A stretch of 64,000 bases of DNA, from the NCBI RefSeq assembly GCF_964355755.1, contig NC_092671.1, forward strand, positions 35,295,304 through 35,359,303, written 5' to 3'. Every line of letters starts with the position of its first letter. Positions within the stretch are counted from its first letter, which is position 1. The notes under the pieces were generated by a model. It was not told the origin of the DNA and ran no database searches. It saw nothing but the letters and a program-made list of their open reading frames with translations. Positions 56,801 to 64,000 of the stretch are shown piece by piece. Source of the DNA: Antedon mediterranea. Its lineage: Eukaryota; Echinodermata; Crinoidea; Comatulida; Antedonidae. The translations under genes were made by a program, and so were the position numbers.

Positions 56801-59800
56801 ACAGATCAGTCAATCAAATAAAAGAATATTAATCCATTACTAAACACTCCATTTGAGCACTTATGATCTTACTCCTGCCCTTACAGATCAGTCAATCAAA
56901 TAAAAGAATATTAATCTGTTACTAAAAACGCCATTTGAGCACTTATTATCTTACTCCTGCCCTTACAGATCAGTCAATCAAATAAAAGAATATTAATCTG
57001 TTACTAAAAACGCCATTTGAGCACTTATGATCTTACTCCTGCCCTTACAGATCAGTCAATCAAATAAAAGAATATTAATCTGTTACTAAAAACGCCATTT
57101 GAGCACTTATGATCTTACTCCTGCCCTTACAGATCAGTCAATCAAATAAAAGAATATTAATCCATTACTAAACACCCCATTTGAGCACTTATAATTTTAC
57201 TCCTAGGCTTACAGATCAGTCAATTGGATAAAAGAATATTAAACTGTTACTCAACACTCCATTTGAGCACTTACCGCTCCAATCATTCATGACAACACAA
57301 CCAAATATATGATCCTGTGCTTTATCAATGGCGATTGGCTCTCCTAACTTGTTTCCTGGTCCAGTGAAAAATGCCTACAAAAAAGGTATAGAAACCAAAT
57401 GGACCAATGACAAATAAATACATCATGAAAACAACATCAACACTGCAGCACTTGGATACTACCTCTGCAATAAAGCTCTGTCTACACTCTCAAACTAGTT
57501 TGACAAAAAAAGTGTGATGTGCCCAAATATGGTAGTGATATGCTCAAATAAGTTACTGAAATGACATCATTGTGTCCATAGGCACATCACATTTTGTTGT
57601 CACATAAAGCTTGATAATGTAGACAGAGCTTAAGCAATATTCTGTGCAACTTAAACAATTATATCACTGTACCATTTCTAGCTCAAAATCCATCAACTTG
57701 CAGGCTCCCAAAACAGGAGGTTCTATTGGAAAAGGAATATAAAAACATATAATAAATGTTTGTTTGCATATTTTACAGGACAAGCAAGAACTATTACAGG
57801 AAGAGAACAAGAACATGCTTTCAAACTCTTGTTAGCAGTGCTGTTTTAGTCCTGTCATAGTCCGGTATTTGGCTTAGTACCCTTTTTAACCAAGCTCATC
57901 ACTACTAACTTTACTGAAATATTGTTATTGACATTTTACTAAGCTAGCTAAAATCAATTTACTTACTGTCCTCTGGTTTCTGCTGTCCACAAGGCCTCTT
58001 TAATGGAGTGCCAGAAATGACAACAGATGATGCACGGCCATGGTAACCAACTGGAAGATGTCGCCTAATAAACAAATTTATACTTTGATTAAGCTCTGTC
58101 TACACTATCAAAAATATAAATATGGACATGACGATGTCATATCACTGCCATATTTGGGCATATCACTGCCATATTTGAGCATATCACTACCATATTTGGG
58201 CGTATCACTACCATATTTGGGCGTATCACTACCATATTTGGGCGTATCACTACCATATTTGGGCATATCACTACCATATTTGGGCATATCACCTAGTACC
58301 ACTTGATTCAATATTAAATGTTTATTGTTATTATATCATCTTAACCAGTTGAGACAGAAAGATGGTCTTACATCGAAGGTTTAGATTTTCTATTTGACTT
58401 TTTTTATTTGACTATTTAGTTTTGATATTTGTTATGGACCTTCTTGTGGTCATTAAGCTATGTTTGTCTGCTAGATACAGTTCAATCTTTTTTCTTTCTA
58501 TATACAACAATGTCTACATTGTTTCTATCAAAACTAGTGCAGTGTTAGATATTAACAAAATGCCGATTGTATCCTAGATTCTCCATGGACACTTCATATT
58601 GCCACAAATATGTTATATCTTACCAGTTAGGTTGGAGGGCGTTGTCCTTCCCTCTGAACATCGTCCCAACATTTGTAGCATGATATCGAGACGAATAGAA
58701 GTCGGTGTAGTCTCCAATTCTAGCTGGTAAATGCATTGTTGCTTTGTCCTGGTCGACAAAAGCTCTAAAAAAAAAGATTATTATTTTTACTACATCACTA
58801 AAAACATCTTTTAACCACCTCTGGTGATAAGATCCTTTTAAAAAATATGGACCCTCTGGAATGACCTACCAAGTAATATTTGTCAATCATCAATCATCTA
58901 TTCTGTAAAAAAAAAATAAATTACATCCCTGAATCTAATTTCCTGAATAGCCTGGTAGTTGATTTGTGGAGGACCATGAATTATTTTTTGGGGTATTTAA
59001 TTTATTATCTATATTTGGTACAACTTAACCGGGTTATACGAACTAAGCCTGTATCGGCCCACAGATTTATTTGTACTGTCTCGGAAGATATAAGTAAGAT
59101 AAATAAAATACAAGCAATGAATGTAGTTTACTTACTGGGATCTTAGTGTGCTGTTGTCTCGCAGGGTTGGTTCATCAGCTGACAGCAGTTTGGTTAGCGT
59201 CACTCTTGCTTCTTGCCAGGCTGGCTTTCCCAATGCCATGAATGAATTCAATGTGGTCTATCAACACAAAATGAAACATCTTTAAAATGTATTAATTTAC
59301 TCATCAGATCAAGACATAACTTTGCGCTGATTACTACTAGCTGCATTATTATTGTTTCCGTACCTGTTTGATCCAAAAAATGACCGGGGTAATAATGTGG
59401 AGCGCATTGAGAGCTTGCTAATATATGCTATATAAAAATGAACTATTATTAATATTATTAATATTATTATTACTATGTTACGATTATTTTAATTTGAATA
59501 TTCTGCATTGCACAAGGTTTTAATGATTTAGGAACATTTAATGTACTAATACACATTTGAATATGAAATCTTAAAAAAAAACCAGTAAATTCCACATGAA
59601 CACTTACCTCCGAGAAAACATGGTTGCACTCTGACATAATTGGTCCATTGAAAAGATCCTTGACGACACTCAGGTCAAGAATCTTGTTGCCGATAGCAAC
59701 TCCAATACGATGTTGAGCCTAAGATAAGATACCAGAATTGGGAATAAGTAGAGTTAAGAATAGTAAGATGTAAATGAATGTAACAAGGTGAAGAACCTAT

Positions 59801-62800
59801 ACCACTTGTGACGTCACACACTGCACACCTTACCTCTTGATAATAGATAGAGGGTGCTGTTGACCTAATAAAACACCACCCTTCATTTGTTTAACTTCCG
59901 ATGTTGGCATGTATATATGTATATGCCTAATAACGTACGGTGATCGTTCCTTTAGTGTCTGCGCTCCATCTATATGTGAAACACTCTTCCGATTCACATC
60001 ACGAAATCAAAATCTACAAACTTGTTTAAAAGGCATCTGAAATCATATTTATTCCAACAAATTTACGAGTGCTAGCGGTTCTGGCGTTGCGCCTTACAAC
60101 TTATCTTTTTTGGAAAGAATTTGGAGCGTTATAAATACGAATTGAATGTATGACCGCCATTACATGAATGTATGGTCGCCATGTGTTAGTTGGTTCTAGT
60201 AGTAGGCCTAGTGTCGATTGATATTACTTTCGTTTATTTATTAAAAGTGTTCATATCTTTGTGAAGTTGAATAGTTTTTATTACCGTGGTGGCAGCGCAT
60301 TACCCACTACCGCGAAATCGCTTCAATAAACAGAAGACAGAGACTTTTCATACCTTTACAAATCACTGAACATTTTTTCTAGGCTACCGGACTCGATCCT
60401 GAAGTCTAGCTCGCATAGATAAATCGAACGCCCTCTCAGCCGACACGCGAGTAAAGCCTAGCCTTGTTACGTTACCGTCAGCGTCTACCGCTCACAACAT
60501 GGCTACTGCGAGAGCCTCAAAACAATGGCAACTTACCAAAAATGAAACAGTTAACTCCTTTGAAAACTGGCGACAGAATTTATTATATATTTTTTCTCTT
60601 GATGCCAATCTTTCACCATTCCTTGCGGACGCATTCACTTGGAAAAAGAAAACTGCAGGAAACCCCACAAGGGGAATACTTGACGATAAGGACACTGTCT
60701 CAGCCACATCGAGAAAAACATAGCACCAAAAAAATGCTCAACTTGAATATATGTTAAGCCAAATCGCCAACTTTTGCCCAGTTTTATCCAGGAATTCTAT
60801 TATAAAGCAATCGACATCTCTCTCTGATATTTGGCAAACAATTCGCCAGCATTTTGGTTTCCAGTCTTTAGGAGCGCACAACTTGGATCTCCCAACAAAC
60901 ATCACAACGCTACCAGCTAAAAAACCTCAGGCCGACTCCAAAGCATGTCTCGCAGCTATTTTCAACAAAGCACACTGGCCACAGTATAACAATTTTTCCA
61001 AACAAATGGCTCCTAACCAAGCTTTTAGTAAATCTTGCATTTTGTGCCAATCTTCTCAACGACCACACACTTCACACTCAGTAAGTCAGTGCAGATTTCT
61101 TCCAGCAGCTGATAGAAATAGTCTCGGCAATTCACATTTCCAGAGAAAAATTTCATTTAAAAATTTTGTTATTATTGCTATTATAACAAAACTGATTTTT
61201 GAGTCAAGAAACATAGTTTTCTATTGTATTTTTTGCTAAGCAATTTTAGAAATGTATATAGCAATAAGGTTGTTTTGTATAGCTTTTTGCTATGCTACAC
61301 TGGCGAAAATATTCACTGCATTTCATACTCGCAGAGAACGACTATACTACACTCCCTGACGAAGAACTCTGTATCATAGAGTGACCTCACTCAAGGTCCA
61401 CAACATGATCTGCCCACCGGCCTTATCGACAAACCAGCTTCAGCCGAGTCAATGTTATTCAAGCACCATCTCTACACTATTCCTATCATCATTTCCATGT
61501 GAAGGCGACACTTGACATTGATGCCACTACCAATTTCATTCAAGCATCACTTGATTGCCCAATTCTGTTTACCATTGGACTTTTATTTCTGTATTCCTGT
61601 TACCTGTCCACATTCTTTTATTTTGCTTTCATTGTGTTTTTTATTTTTTAACTTTTTGAAAGAAAGGTGGAAGGAAGAGGCGGTTGCGCCATCACACTCG
61701 CACGTCCTATCGATCGACATTGTGGTCGCCATGTGTTAGTTGGTTCTAGTAGTAGGCCTAGTGTCGATTTATTTTATTAAAAGTTTATTTATTAAAAGTG
61801 TTCATATATTTGTGAAGTTGATTAGTCTTTATTGCCGGACTATCTAATATTTAATTTTTTATTATAATTTATGCCCTACTTTTCCAGGTTCTCTGTACTA
61901 CAAGTATACTAAATATTCAATCAATCTTGTTTGAACATAAGGACTGAACGCCTGTAGTTCATTAGCAATTTCATTGGACAATTAAACTGCCAGCATATTT
62001 CTTTTGTTTTCACAGTGAAACTATAATTTGGACGAAGATCCGATGATGGTAGAGAATGCAACATAGTTACTGTAATATAATACCAGCAAAAATTGTTGTA
62101 GATGTATCATATGTACGAATAGGTATAAATCAATGAAACATGCTGGGGCACATTGCTTATTGGGAAGGGTAGTCAGGCCATGGAGGAATCTTATTTTTAC
62201 CTCCATGGTCAGACAGGATGATGGTATTGGTACAGTCAACCACTTCTGATCAAATCAGAGTCAAACATAATTTGCATATACCAAATAGTTAAAAACAATA
62301 GGATATTTTTCCAAACTACAGGACAGCAGTTTAATTTTACGTTATGTCTATAAAGATACGGTACCGTATCCATACTTTTAAAAACTAAAGGTACGGTAAT
62401 TATAGAGGGCGCTATGTAATGTGGATGTTAATCAAATAGGTTATTGCATGGGTTTTCTGCAAGCCAGCTGTGTAGCCTAGTGGGCATGTGATGAGGCTTT
62501 GGCTTAAGGGGTTGGGGGTTCGATACTCTTCCTGACGTCTTTTTATTTTTTTTTTTAGTTTTTAATTTAAGAGAGATTATTTAGAGGATTAGGTTTTTAA
62601 TATTTAGGAAGGAGTTTAATATTTAGGAAGGAGTTTTATATTTAGGAACGAGTTTTATATTTAGGAACGAGTTTTATATTTAGGTACGAGTTTTAGGAAT
62701 GCAATTTTACCGTACTTTTAGCAAACGGAAGCGCCCTCTATAATTACCGTATCTTTAGTTTTTAAAAGCATTGATACGGTACCGTATCTTTAGCAACGGA

Positions 62801-63405
62801 GTTAATTTTATATTCTAATTAAAATATTACCGATTCTTATAATATCAGGGAACATTTTCGCCAGTGTAGCATAGCAAAAAGCTATACAAAACAATCTTAT
62901 TGCTAAATTGTGTAGCAAAAAATACAATACAAAACTATGTTTCTCGACTTAATTAAAAATCAGTTTGATTAGCAATATTGGTAAACAAAATTGTTAAATG
63001 AAATTTTTCCCTGAATATGGTAGTAGGCCTATGACTTAAATTATAATTTGTTGGTATAGGCCTAGGCTAGGCCTACACTGAATGAATGAAATTGATATAT
63101 TTATATTCCTAATTCTTTTTGTTCATAAAAACCAAATAAAAACAGGCACACCGGCACACCTCCAATATCGACCAATCAACGTGCTCCAAACGCCGCCTCC
63201 CACACCGTTTTAAACCGTACACACTCTCTCTTATTATAGTACTAGTAGTAGTAATGGTGTAGGCCCATCAGCAGGCCTAGCTATTACTGGCCTACACATC
63301 CAGACAAAGCATGATGATACTTACATTTTCTGCAGTAGAAAATACGCCGTATGGAAGATTTTGAATCGGGAAGTGGCAATCCTTGTCGTATACAATATAT
63401 GACAT
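53794..63405 (-). CDS. FAH: Fumarylacetoacetase (13 exons)
   Basis: Thirteen minus-strand exons join in phase to 418 residues plus TAG. The human enzyme has 419. It is the last enzyme of tyrosine breakdown, splitting 4-fumarylacetoacetate to fumarate and acetoacetate in the cytosol as a metal-dependent homodimer. Residues matching the metal site (Asp126, Glu198, Glu200, Asp232) and catalytic set (His133, Arg142, Tyr159, Arg236, Gln239, Lys252, Thr256, Glu363) are present. Numbers after residue 184 are one lower than in mammals because of one missing residue. Motifs include [21 protein letters not shown] and [20 protein letters not shown]. Introns hold family-1 MITEs, a hAT MITE, LINE pieces and an LTR element. 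No break is seen, so it should be functional. Confidence 0.97.
53977..54173. mobile_element. hAT-type MITE with perfect 8-bp target duplication
   Basis: The ends cagtggcgtaacg and cgttgcgccactg are inverted. GGCATCAG lies exactly on both sides (53969-53976, 54174-54181). The interior matches the older copies near 45390-45560 and 48000-48180. It is in FAH intron 12. Confidence 0.92.
54295..54412 (-). CDS. FAH: FAH exon 12, Glu363
   Basis: It encodes [20 protein letters not shown] then [19 protein letters not shown]. The weak donor GTTAAA creates an in-frame TAA if unspliced, so intron retention would truncate the last 26 residues. Confidence 0.95.
54617..54994. mobile_element. Palindromic MITE in FAH intron 11
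   Basis: The ends ggtccatttacactag and tagtgtaaatgggcc are inverted. Internal inverted blocks (atgacgtcatgatcaata / aatcacgacgtcattt) also pair. Confidence 0.75.
55012..55113 (-). CDS. FAH: FAH exon 11
   Basis: It encodes [20 protein letters not shown] then [14 protein letters not shown]. The donor is GTAAGA. Confidence 0.96.
55225..55415 (+). mobile_element. SINE family A, headless copy
   Basis: It carries the body only (agtgtacacatctagctcat, catttttgagatgagtag-like, tgatcataactgggcactct, tttgactgaagagg). The tRNA head is missing. It is in FAH intron 10. Confidence 0.75.
55482..55528 (-). CDS. FAH: FAH exon 10
   Basis: It encodes [16 protein letters not shown], 16 residues, the same length as the human block at this place. 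The donor is GTAATC. Confidence 0.93.
55701..55776 (-). CDS. FAH: FAH exon 9
   Basis: It encodes [20 protein letters not shown] then SVKLK. The acceptor is TTTTTCAG and the donor GTAATT. Confidence 0.95.
55856..56125. mobile_element. Palindromic MITE, family 1, with internal insert
   Basis: The ends gatctgtctacactataaaa and ttgatagtgtggacagagc are present. About 110 bp of unrelated sequence interrupts the centre after tatgacatcatcaggg. It is in FAH intron 8. Confidence 0.8.
56153..56295. mobile_element. Palindromic MITE, family 1, rearranged
   Basis: The left end aagctctgtctac and central half-units are present. The right end is replaced by an inverted copy of the central half-unit (catatcactaccatattt). 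It is in FAH intron 8. Confidence 0.75.
56304..56434 (-). CDS. FAH: FAH exon 8, Arg236, Gln239, Lys252
   Basis: It encodes [20 protein letters not shown] then [14 protein letters not shown]. The acceptor is TTTACAG and the donor GTAAGT. Confidence 0.96.
56635..57290. repeat. 82-bp tandem array, eight units, abutting FAH exon 7
   Basis: Units start (ttacagatcagtcaat) at 56635, 56717, 56799, 56881, 56963, 57045, 57127 and 57209, all exactly 82 bp apart. Units differ at a few sites. The last is the most diverged and ends in the FAH exon 7 donor. On the gene's strand each earlier unit has ATAAGTGCTCAAATGG where the real junction has GTAAGTGCTCAAATGG. Confidence 0.95.
57275..57374 (-). CDS. FAH: FAH exon 7, Asp232
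   Basis: It encodes [20 protein letters not shown] then [13 protein letters not shown]. Its donor GTAAGTG directly abuts the 82-bp tandem array. Confidence 0.96.
57472..57632. mobile_element. Palindromic MITE, family 1
   Basis: The left end agctctgtctacactctcaa and right end taatgtagacagagctta are present. The centre has atggtagtgatatgctcaaa. It is in FAH intron 6. Confidence 0.88.
57673..57722 (-). CDS. FAH: FAH exon 6, Glu198/Glu200
   Basis: It encodes [22 protein letters not shown] supplies the two metal-binding Glu. The donor GTACAG is non-optimal. Confidence 0.95.
57967..58064 (-). CDS. FAH: FAH exon 5, Tyr159
   Basis: It reads [20 protein letters not shown] then [12 protein letters not shown]. 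The acceptor is TTATTAG and the donor GTAAGT. Confidence 0.96.
58093..58290. mobile_element. Palindromic MITE, family 1, with expanded 22-bp core
   Basis: The left end agctctgtctacactatcaa is followed by about seven tandem 22-bp units (tatcactaccatatttgggc). The right end is missing. It is in FAH intron 4. ORFs on both strands here are repeat artefacts. Confidence 0.85.
58624..58764 (-). CDS. FAH: FAH exon 4, metal-site Asp126 and His133
   Basis: It contains [20 protein letters not shown] then HATNVG. Asp126, Tyr128 and His133 keep the mammalian numbering. The donor is GTAAGA. Confidence 0.97.
58830..59110 (+). mobile_element. Decayed LINE 3' fragment
   Basis: The plus strand encodes [14 protein letters not shown], the LWNxLPxxI motif of non-LTR ORF2 C-termini, then degenerates into AT-rich DNA. 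It is in FAH intron 3 next to exon 3. Confidence 0.5.
59136..59257 (-). CDS. FAH: FAH exon 3
   Basis: It encodes [20 protein letters not shown] onward, residues 65-104 plus two bases. The acceptor is TTGATAG and the donor GTAAGT. Confidence 0.96.
59305..59470 (+). mobile_element. SINE family B, headless copy
   Basis: The body (ataactttgcgctgattact, gttgatcc-like, ggggtaataatg) and tail atgctatataaaaatg plus (ATT)n match 28070-28213. It is in FAH intron 2. Confidence 0.75.
59608..59718 (-). CDS. FAH: FAH exon 2
   Basis: It encodes residues 28-64 and begins [19 protein letters not shown]. The acceptor is ATCTTAG and the donor GTAAGT. Confidence 0.96.
59940..60172 (+). mobile_element. LINE 3' fragment
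   Basis: The plus strand encodes [20 protein letters not shown] and stop, the FKxxLKxYLF end of non-LTR ORF2, then a 3' UTR ending ggagcgttataaatacgaat. The LTR element starts at its tail. It is in FAH intron 1. Confidence 0.65.
60499..61239 (+). pseudogene. Broken gag-like ORF of the LTR element
   Basis: One frame runs from ATG at 60499 with a single TAG at 60721-60723, then reopens to 61239. The second part holds a [17 protein letters not shown] segment and a Cys/His cluster (CILC...H...C then RFLPAADR), as in gag proteins of invertebrate gypsy-type elements. The last 30 or so codons come from an unrelated repeat (see 61136-61310), so the true 3' end of gag is lost. Confidence 0.7.
61136..61310 (+). 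repeat. About 170-bp repeat, arm 1 of an inverted pair
   Basis: The sequence aaatttcattta...tagctttttgctatgctaca...ctggcgaaaat returns in inverted complement at 62849-63015. Here it interrupts the LTR element's gag. Confidence 0.85.
62355..62788 (+). mobile_element. TIR element carrying an internal tRNA-like Pol III promoter
   Basis: The 59-bp inverted ends (62355-62413, 62730-62788) start gatacggtaccgtatc and differ at about three positions. Inside are an A-box-like tagcctagtgg (62473), a B-box-like ggttcgatact (62517) with a T-run after, and tandem 'atatttaggaacgagtttt' units (62595-62695). It is in FAH intron 1. Confidence 0.75.
62849..63015 (-). repeat. About 170-bp repeat, arm 2
   Basis: It is the inverted counterpart of 61136-61310, with small indels. 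It lies outside the LTR element, so the repeat is an independent mobile or dispersed sequence. Confidence 0.85.
63325..63405 (-). CDS. FAH: FAH exon 1
   Basis: It encodes [20 protein letters not shown] and seven more residues to AEN, then donor GTAAGT. The [13 protein letters not shown] block is the FAH N-terminus, fixing this ATG as start. Confidence 0.96.
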
Positions 63406-64000
63406 ATTTGGATGTCGATAAACTAAATTATTATTTTAAAATGATAGCAAATGGGTAGGCTAGAAATCTCTCAAACCCAGCTAAAAACCAACAAGATTCA
63501 AGAAACACGTTTTGTTGGAAAGAGCTGCTGCATGCTGAGGGAGTCTTTTTTTTTTTATTCCAGCGCCCTCTAGAGTTCATAAAGGATTTTGTTATTTTTC
63601 ATTACCACCAAAAAGGAAAATTAATATACCAAGTGATCAAATGAAAAAAAACCCATTATGTTTTTAATCGTTTGTACTTATTTATTTGTTCTACAGTTCT
63701 ATTAAAATTATATACAATCATATAATTCTTATCCCTACTATTCAAAAAGATTTTTATAAAATGGAATAAAATAATAGGACTGTATTCCATGCACCAATGG
63801 TACAAATTGTTATTTCTATACAATCATTGTAAATATAGTATTATTAAACTGTATTAAAAAAAAAATAGAAAATAACAAATCAAAAAGAAAAAAAATCAAT
63901 TTGATATTTTAGAACCCTCACTCTGCTGGAAACATTTCCACCCAACCCCACATATTTCCTTAACCACACCCATGTAAAATTTAAATATAAATTATATATT
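63406..64000. promoter_or_regulatory. Upstream flank of FAH
   Basis: It is AT-rich. No TATA box or CpG cluster stands out. The first 60 bases are 5' UTR or core promoter by position. No other feature is seen to the window end. Confidence 0.3.

Larger units (their letters stand above)
60173..61837 (+). mobile_element. Short-LTR retrotransposon remnant (Ty3/gypsy-like gag, no pol)
   Basis: Similar 114- to 115-bp terminal repeats lie at 60173-60286 and 61723-61837. Both start tggtcgccatgtgttagttg and end near ttatt(a/g)ccg. A primer-site-like tggtggcagcg follows the first. The interior has a broken gag and no reverse transcriptase, protease or integrase. The LTRs differ by several substitutions and a 5' expansion of ttatt, so the insertion is old. 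It is in FAH intron 1. Confidence 0.75.

Noticed and set aside
56635-57290. Regular 82-bp array resembling a CRISPR array
   Set aside because: The whole unit is repeated without distinct spacers, and it lies in an animal gene intron. It is a minisatellite.
58040-58311. Two overlapping ORFs of about 67-88 codons with SLPYLG / PKYGSD repeats
   Set aside because: They are translations of the 22-bp MITE core expansion on the two strands. No start context or homology.
60464-60757. ORFs in other frames over the gag-like region
   Set aside because: Shadows of the frame that carries the recognisable gag motifs.

Overview
This is an intron-rich, AT-rich metazoan nuclear window, not a microbial one. 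No long open reading frame dominates. The genes are split by GT-AG introns, and the DNA between exons is packed with MITEs, tRNA-derived SINEs, LINE 3' fragments, one short-LTR retroelement and several minisatellites. The repeat style, the very frequent palindromic octamer TAGGCCTA and the gene types suggest a marine invertebrate deuterostome. An echinoderm is my best guess, and this is inference only.

Genes from left to right: (1) a lone minus-strand first exon with a signal peptide at 2028-2085, whose remaining exons I cannot place; (2) a plus-strand ZCCHC7-like zinc-knuckle gene, 3' part only, at 12107-14184, with two further coding-like exons at 14394-14538 and 14945-15000; (3) a complete 8-exon minus-strand sialidase of the animal NEU2/3/4 type, 541 codons, spanning 21027-38826; (4) an intronless plus-strand hotdog-fold acyl-CoA thioesterase at 41960-42568; (5) a complete 4-exon plus-strand small mitochondrial membrane protein of the NDUFA4/NMES1 family, 95 residues, at 48266-51240; (6) a complete 13-exon minus-strand fumarylacetoacetase (FAH), 418 residues, at 53794-63405. 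For the sialidase, the NDUFA4/NMES1-like gene and FAH, the exon phases add up to uninterrupted reading frames and key residues are conserved. These models were assembled by eye.

The genes do not form a pathway. The sialidase acts on sialoglycans, FAH ends tyrosine catabolism, the thioesterase and NDUFA4/NMES1-like protein are probably mitochondrial, and the ZCCHC7-like protein probably belongs to nuclear RNA surveillance. The sialidase and thioesterase diverge from a shared 3.1 kb upstream region. ZCCHC7-like and sialidase converge, as do NDUFA4/NMES1-like and FAH.

The most unusual points are: a sialidase with an N-terminal type II membrane anchor and a C-terminal run of 11-residue repeats; three SUMO-interaction-like motifs at the end of the ZCCHC7-like protein; an 82-bp tandem array in an FAH intron whose units carry a near copy of the adjoining splice donor with GT changed to AT; a tRNA-Asp-like cloverleaf mobile unit, one copy of which sits in a TA microsatellite; and several palindromic MITE families nested inside one another.
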